Of a stretch of DNA of 64,000 nt, positions 60,626 through 64,000 are shown piece by piece (positions within the stretch are counted from its first letter, which is position 1; every line of letters begins with the position of its first letter). The notes beneath the pieces are model-generated. The model saw nothing but the letters and a program-made list of their open reading frames with translations. It did not search any database and was not told where the DNA came from. The stretch comes from RZYX01 sp036654375. Its GTDB lineage: Bacteria; Bacillota; Clostridia; Oscillospirales; Acutalibacteraceae. Where the stretch lies: NCBI GenBank assembly GCA_036654375.1, contig JAVVSD010000005.1, forward strand, positions 1-64,000, in the 5' to 3' direction. The translations under genes and the position numbers were made by a program.

Positions 60626-61624
60626 ATGAAAAAAGTATTAGCTCTACTCATGGCACTAACTCTGGTTTTAGGCGGTGTACTTGCAGGCTGTTCTAACGAC
60701 AAAAAAGACGACGGTAAGAAGCCTACAAAGGGTGATGATTCAAAGATTGTTGTTGGATTCATTCCTATGACGCTTAACAATGAGTACTTTATCACTATGG
60801 TAAACGGTGCTAAAGAAAAAGCTAAGGAACTCGGCATTGAACTTAAGGTTCAGGCTGGCGATCAGCACGCAAGTGCAGCTGACCAGTTGACAATCGTTGA
60901 AAACATGATCACTTCAGGCGTTGATGCTATCTGCATCGTCCCAAGCTCATCTGAAGGACTTGCAGCAGCTCTTAAGAAGTGTAAAGAAGCAAAGGTTCCA
61001 GTTATCAACATCGACACAAAACTTGACGATGCAGTACTTAAAGAAGCTGGCGTTACTGTCCCATTCTATGGCACTAACAACTTTGAGGGTGCAAAAGCTA
61101 TCGGCAAATATGTAAAAGAAAACTTTGGCAAAAACACAAAGACAGCTATACTTACAGGTATCGCAGGCCAGCAGAATGCTGCTGACAGAAAGAACGGTTT
61201 CCTTGAAGGCGCTGGAGATTCAGTTAAAGTTGTTGCTGAGCAGTCAGCAAACTGGGAAGTTGATCAGGGCTATGCAGCTGTTCAGAACATTTTGACAGCA
61301 AACCCAGACATTCAACTTGTATATTGCGGTAATGACGGAATGGCAATCGGCGCTCTCCGTGCTGTTAAGGAAGCAAAGAAAGAAAAGCAAGTTAAGATTA
61401 TTGGTTTTGACGGCGTTTCTGAAGCTCTCAACTTGGTTGAATCAGGCGAAATGTATGCTACTTGTGCACAGTTCCCAGCAGAAATGGGAATCCTCGGCGT
61501 TGAGAATGCTGTAAAGCTTATCAAAGGCGAAAAAGCTAAAGACAATATCGACACAGGCGCAAAACTTATCACAAAGGCAAATGTTAAAGAGCATAAGGAT
61601 TATGTAGCTAAGTATGCTAAATAA
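60626..61624 (+). CDS. Sugar-binding lipoprotein (RbsB type)
   Basis: A 332-residue lipoprotein: signal peptide with lipobox LAGC (cleavage before about Cys19), a lysine- and aspartate-rich linker, then two alpha/beta lobes of periplasmic-binding type 1 (VVGFIPMTLNNEYFITMVNGA, GVDAICIVPSSS, YCGNDGMAIGALRAV, IIGFDGVSEAL). It captures the sugar for the importer. ATG 60626 follows GGAGGTAACAAAA. Codon usage is clearly biased to a highly expressed gene. It is followed by a long hairpin. Confidence 0.95.
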   Translation: MKKVLALLMALTLVLGGVLAGCSNDKKDDGKKPTKGDDSKIVVGFIPMTLNNEYFITMVNGAKEKAKELGIELKVQAGDQHASAADQLTIVENMITSGVDAICIVPSSSEGLAAALKKCKEAKVPVINIDTKLDDAVLKEAGVTVPFYGTNNFEGAKAIGKYVKENFGKNTKTAILTGIAGQQNAADRKNGFLEGAGDSVKVVAEQSANWEVDQGYAAVQNILTANPDIQLVYCGNDGMAIGALRAVKEAKKEKQVKIIGFDGVSEALNLVESGEMYATCAQFPAEMGILGVENAVKLIKGEKAKDNIDTGAKLITKANVKEHKDYVAKYAK

Positions 61625-61645
61625 TTTTTAGCAAAGCAATTTTCA

Positions 61646-61686
61646 GATATGGCAGTTCATATAATTTAATATGCAACTGCCATATC
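61646..61686 (+). other. Intercistronic hairpin after the sugar-binding protein gene
   Basis: GATATGGCAGTT (61646-61657) and AACTGCCATATC (61675-61686) form a perfect 12-bp stem, and CATAT/ATATG extends it across a one-base bulge. No T-run follows. Such structures protect the upstream message and reduce read-through to the aldolase. Confidence 0.8.
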
Positions 61687-61754
61687 ATTTGGAAAAATTA
61701 ATTGTCAAGCCCGACAATAACTTTTATTTCTTGTCGGAGAAAGAGAGACATATC

Positions 61755-62399
61755 ATGAATTACAAAAAACTTATCGTAGAGTCGGGCCTTCGTATGCTTA
61801 ATTCAGGCTACACTGTTGAAACATGGGGTAACATCAGTTATCGTGACCAGGAAACTAATTTGGTTTATCTCACTCCAAGCGGAATGGATTACACAACAAT
61901 AAACGAAGATGATGTCGTTGTTTGCGACCTTGAAGGAAACATTGTTGAAGGGAAAAGAAAGCCAACAATCGAAACTGGGCTTCACCTTGCAATATATAAG
62001 GCTCGTCCAGAGGTCAATGCAGTTGTACATACACATCCAATTTACTCAACTGTATTCTCCTGCTGTGAAGAAGATATTCCACTTGTTATAGATGAGGCAG
62101 CCCAAACACTTGGCGGAACAGTTAAAACAGCAGAATATGCATTACCAGGCTCTCCTGAACTCGCTGCAAATTGCATTGTAGCATTGGGTACAGAGTCAAA
62201 TGCTTGCCTTCTCAAGGCACATGGTGCTGTTTGTGTTGGAGAAAACATGGACGCAGCATTTAAGGTATCAAAGGTTCTTGAAGTTACTGCTGAAATTTAT
62301 CAGATGATCAGATCTATGGGTAAAACTCCATATATTCTTTCAGATGAGAACATTTCTGCAATGCAGTATTTCGTTAAGAACATCTATGGCCAAAGGTAA
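61755..62399 (+). CDS. Class II aldolase (L-fuculose/L-rhamnulose-phosphate type)
   Basis: Zinc-dependent aldolase of 214 residues. GNISYRDQETNLVYLTPSGMDY (about 24-45, split by the conserved Asn and Ser), the catalytic Glu in PTIETGLHLAIY (about 72), zinc ligands in VVHTHPIYST (about 92 and 94) and KAHGAVCVG (about 155) match FucA. It should split a ketose 1-phosphate into dihydroxyacetone phosphate and an aldehyde (lactaldehyde for a 6-deoxyhexose). ATG 61755 is preceded by GGAGAAAGAGAGA. Last gene of the sugar operon. Confidence 0.9.
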   Translation: MNYKKLIVESGLRMLNSGYTVETWGNISYRDQETNLVYLTPSGMDYTTINEDDVVVCDLEGNIVEGKRKPTIETGLHLAIYKARPEVNAVVHTHPIYSTVFSCCEEDIPLVIDEAAQTLGGTVKTAEYALPGSPELAANCIVALGTESNACLLKAHGAVCVGENMDAAFKVSKVLEVTAEIYQMIRSMGKTPYILSDENISAMQYFVKNIYGQR

Positions 62400-62416
62400 T
62401 TTACTGTAAAATTATG

Positions 62417-62454
62417 AACACCCCATGCGGTACACACTGCATGGGGTGTTTTTT
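62417..62454 (+). terminator. Terminator of the sugar operon
   Basis: AACACCCCATGC (62417-62428) with GCATGGGGTGTT (62439-62450), then TTTT: a strong intrinsic terminator. Confidence 0.95.
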
Positions 62455-62595
62455 GATTGTAGCTTTTTTGTGAAATAATCCGGTCTTGTGCTTTGTTAAC
62501 CACAATTAAAACCGTTAACTTTTGAGCTTTGATTTTTGGTATTGCATTTTGTGTTCTTGGACTTTGGTGTTTGGTGTTGAGTGCTATTCTTTAAT

Positions 62596-63375
62596 CTATT
62601 CTCCTAAATACTCTTCAAGGCAAATGCCCTGCTCATAAATTGCCTTTGCTGACTCCTTACCAACATATCTAAAATGCCATGGCTCGTACTTGACACCCGT
62701 TATTTCTGACTTGTCCTGTGGGTAGCGTACAATAAAGCCATATTTGTATGAATTTTTTTCAAGCCAGTCATAAGCATTTTTCCATGTTGAAGTTCCTGTA
62801 AACCCAATGTCAACTGCAAGCCCTGTTTCATGTTCACTTTTGCCTGGATATGCTACTGATTGCAATGCTTTTTTCTCAGACTTTCTTTTTGAGTATCCTT
62901 CTGCAATATACTCATTTACTTTTTTGTTATATATTTTTGTTTGCTGTTGATTGCTTCTGTATGCAGAATTTATTGAAAGATTTATCCCGCTATTTTTTGC
63001 ATTTTCAAACAGTTGCCTTAAACTGTCTGCTATTCGTTCATCAACAAAACAGGTTTTATCGCTTCCATAAGCAAACTCTATTTTATTTACCACATATCCT
63101 CTTGGAATGGGATTGTTTTTATTCACAAGTATTAAATTCCAATCAGATTTGTTTGGCTTATCATACCTTATTTTATCTAAATATGATGCCTTGTCAGGGC
63201 TATTATCAAATGACTGCTCCATGTTGGCTATCACTGAGCCTCCGACAAAAACAGTTGTAATCAAAAGGACCACTGCTAAACATATTGTTAGAAGCACTTT
63301 TGATTTATTCTTTTTTCTTTTGTGTCCTGTCTTTTTTCTGTTTGATACTCTCCCACTGTTGCGTTGCGTCCGCAT
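62596..63375 (-). CDS. D-alanyl-D-alanine carboxypeptidase, VanY/M15B family
   Basis: Zinc peptidase that trims D-Ala from peptidoglycan stem peptides. About 259 residues: a very basic N-terminus, one membrane helix (about 27-48), then the M15 domain with INSAYRSNQQQ, YPGKSEHETGLAVDIG (His and Asp zinc ligands) and EPWHFRYVG (Glu, His). It faces the outside of the cell. The ATG at 63375 is my choice, though its ribosome site is poor; frames up to 63438 are open. No vancomycin-resistance partner genes are nearby, so a housekeeping wall role is more likely. Confidence 0.88.
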   Translation of the reverse strand: MRTQRNSGRVSNRKKTGHKRKKNKSKVLLTICLAVVLLITTVFVGGSVIANMEQSFDNSPDKASYLDKIRYDKPNKSDWNLILVNKNNPIPRGYVVNKIEFAYGSDKTCFVDERIADSLRQLFENAKNSGINLSINSAYRSNQQQTKIYNKKVNEYIAEGYSKRKSEKKALQSVAYPGKSEHETGLAVDIGFTGTSTWKNAYDWLEKNSYKYGFIVRYPQDKSEITGVKYEPWHFRYVGKESAKAIYEQGICLEEYLGE

Positions 63376-63561
63376 ATTTAAAACACCATATTCCTTATAT
63401 CTATTATTGGACTTCCACATTTCGCTTGAATTAATCAAATACTTAAAGCGAACTTTATATTAACTGATAAATCTTATATTAGTATAACAAAATTATTAAT
63501 ACTTTCTTACATTTATGGATACAGGAGAACTAAGGGGCAATATTTATATAAGCCCCCTTTC

Positions 63562-64000
63562 CTATTCACATAAAATCATAATTTGCGTCACATATTCATC
63601 CATGCTTGAAATTGCAATTTCGTTTATGCCCTCCTCATAGGAATATCCTTTAAGCGTTATCCCCTGCTCCTGTGCAAACAATTTGATATGCTGATATATC
63701 TCCGGTAGCTTGTTCCAACTGCCTTTGCAAAAAGCCCTCACATACATTCCAGCTGGCTTGCAAAACAGTTCTTCTTTGCCTTGTGGATTAGATATTTTGG
63801 TGAAAAAGCACTCGTAATCATCGTAATTATCATTAAGGATTTTATCAACAGATATCATAGAACCATAGCATTGATTATACAGCCTGTGGTCATGCTGTGC
63901 TTGCATATGTTCAAATAACACCGCATAATCATTCTCGTCATAGGCTCCTGTTATTTTTCCACTGAGAAGCAAATATTCTTTATCACATTCTACAATATCA
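63562..64000 (-). CDS. Effector-binding (GyrI/BmrR-like) domain of a MerR-type regulator, partial
   Basis: The reading frame stays open beyond the window end, so the N-terminus, possibly a MerR DNA-binding domain, is not visible. The 145 visible residues form a GyrI-like ligand domain: YGSMISVDKILN, CKPAGMYVRAFCKGSWNKLPEIYQHIKLF and IAISSMDEYVTQIMI at the end, the pattern of multidrug-sensing MerR proteins. Alternatively a stand-alone SAM-binding-like domain protein. Target unknown. Confidence 0.7.
   Translation of the reverse strand, partial: DIVECDKEYLLLSGKITGAYDENDYAVLFEHMQAQHDHRLYNQCYGSMISVDKILNDNYDDYECFFTKISNPQGKEELFCKPAGMYVRAFCKGSWNKLPEIYQHIKLFAQEQGITLKGYSYEEGINEIAISSMDEYVTQIMILCE

Noticed and set aside
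51876..62399. Propanediol-utilisation microcompartment locus
   Set aside because: No shell protein, no signature-tagged aldehyde dehydrogenase and no encapsulation peptide on the glycyl radical enzyme.
62596..63375. Vancomycin resistance gene (vanY)
   Set aside because: The family is right, but no vanR/S/H/A/X neighbours exist and such carboxypeptidases are ordinary wall enzymes in Clostridia.
1..64000. tRNA, rRNA, SRP RNA or tmRNA genes
   Set aside because: Reading both strands of the intergenic regions by eye I found no tRNA-like cloverleaf or conserved RNA core besides the cobalamin riboswitch; a covariance-model scan would be needed to exclude them.

Overview
The window reads as a piece of a draft, low-GC Gram-positive chromosome from an anaerobic, spore-forming Clostridia lineage, most likely an uncultured gut Oscillospirales/Ruminococcaceae-type bacterium. 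The evidence is the Firmicutes gene orders (ylxM-ffh-rpsP-khpA-rimM-trmD; yqfC-yqfD-phoH-ybeY-era-yqzL-recO), the sporulation proteins YqfC, YqfD and YlbJ, DUF4830/DUF4358 proteins, a cohesin/dockerin pair, a glycyl radical enzyme, strong GGAGG ribosome sites and many TTG/GTG starts. A run of 100 Ns (1852-1951) marks a scaffold join. I saw no tRNA, rRNA, CRISPR, insertion sequence or phage gene.

Layout. 71-1725: a drug-type ABC exporter pair on the minus strand. 2051-5622: a cobalamin riboswitch leading an ECF vitamin transporter (T, fused double ATPase, S). 5723-7387: adenine deaminase. 7489-7653: a 54-residue membrane protein. 7892-13008: a four-gene redox operon (GlpA-like dehydrogenase with an extra N-terminal domain, NAD/FAD oxidoreductase, DUF1667 protein, alkyl-DHAP-synthase-like flavoprotein). 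It is divergent from a GntR/UTRA repressor, and the two promoters overlap face to face beside a perfect inverted-repeat operator. 13968-15621: a second ECF S component and an aldo/keto reductase with a ferredoxin tail. 15724-21213: a secreted dockerin protein followed by a membrane-anchored cohesin protein. 21493-25903: ftsE-ftsX-M23 peptidase-S41 family, where the S41 protein has lost its catalytic Ser and Lys and the promoter carries an exact WalR-type box.

26136-50668 is mostly housekeeping: PucR-type regulator, rsuA, DUF4830, a very long coiled-coil protein, coaD, rsmD, uvrC, HPr, trmD-rimM-khpA-rpsP-ffh-ylxM, a PNPOx-like protein, mutS2, recO, yqzL, era, ybeY, phoH, yqfD, yqfC. These are followed on the plus strand by ylbJ, a 70-residue Cys-rich protein, DUF1015, DUF4358 and mgsA, then an MFS transporter on the minus strand. 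50896-51789 is a short-chain prenyl diphosphate synthase.

51876-62399 is a LacI-controlled carbohydrate locus: glycyl radical enzyme, its radical-SAM activase, a rhamnulokinase-like FGGY kinase, an RbsA/RbsC/RbsB-type sugar ABC transporter and a class II (fuculose/rhamnulose-phosphate type) aldolase. The set implies import of a sugar, phosphorylation, aldol cleavage and dehydration of a C3 product, but there is no isomerase, no shell protein and no alcohol or aldehyde dehydrogenase, so the substrate is open. The window ends with a VanY-type carboxypeptidase and a truncated effector-binding-domain protein.

The most promising novelties are the pseudo-protease S41 protein in a WalR-box-controlled ftsEX operon, the cohesin/dockerin surface pair, the glycyl radical sugar locus of unknown substrate, and the BON-like domain fused to a GlpA-type dehydrogenase.
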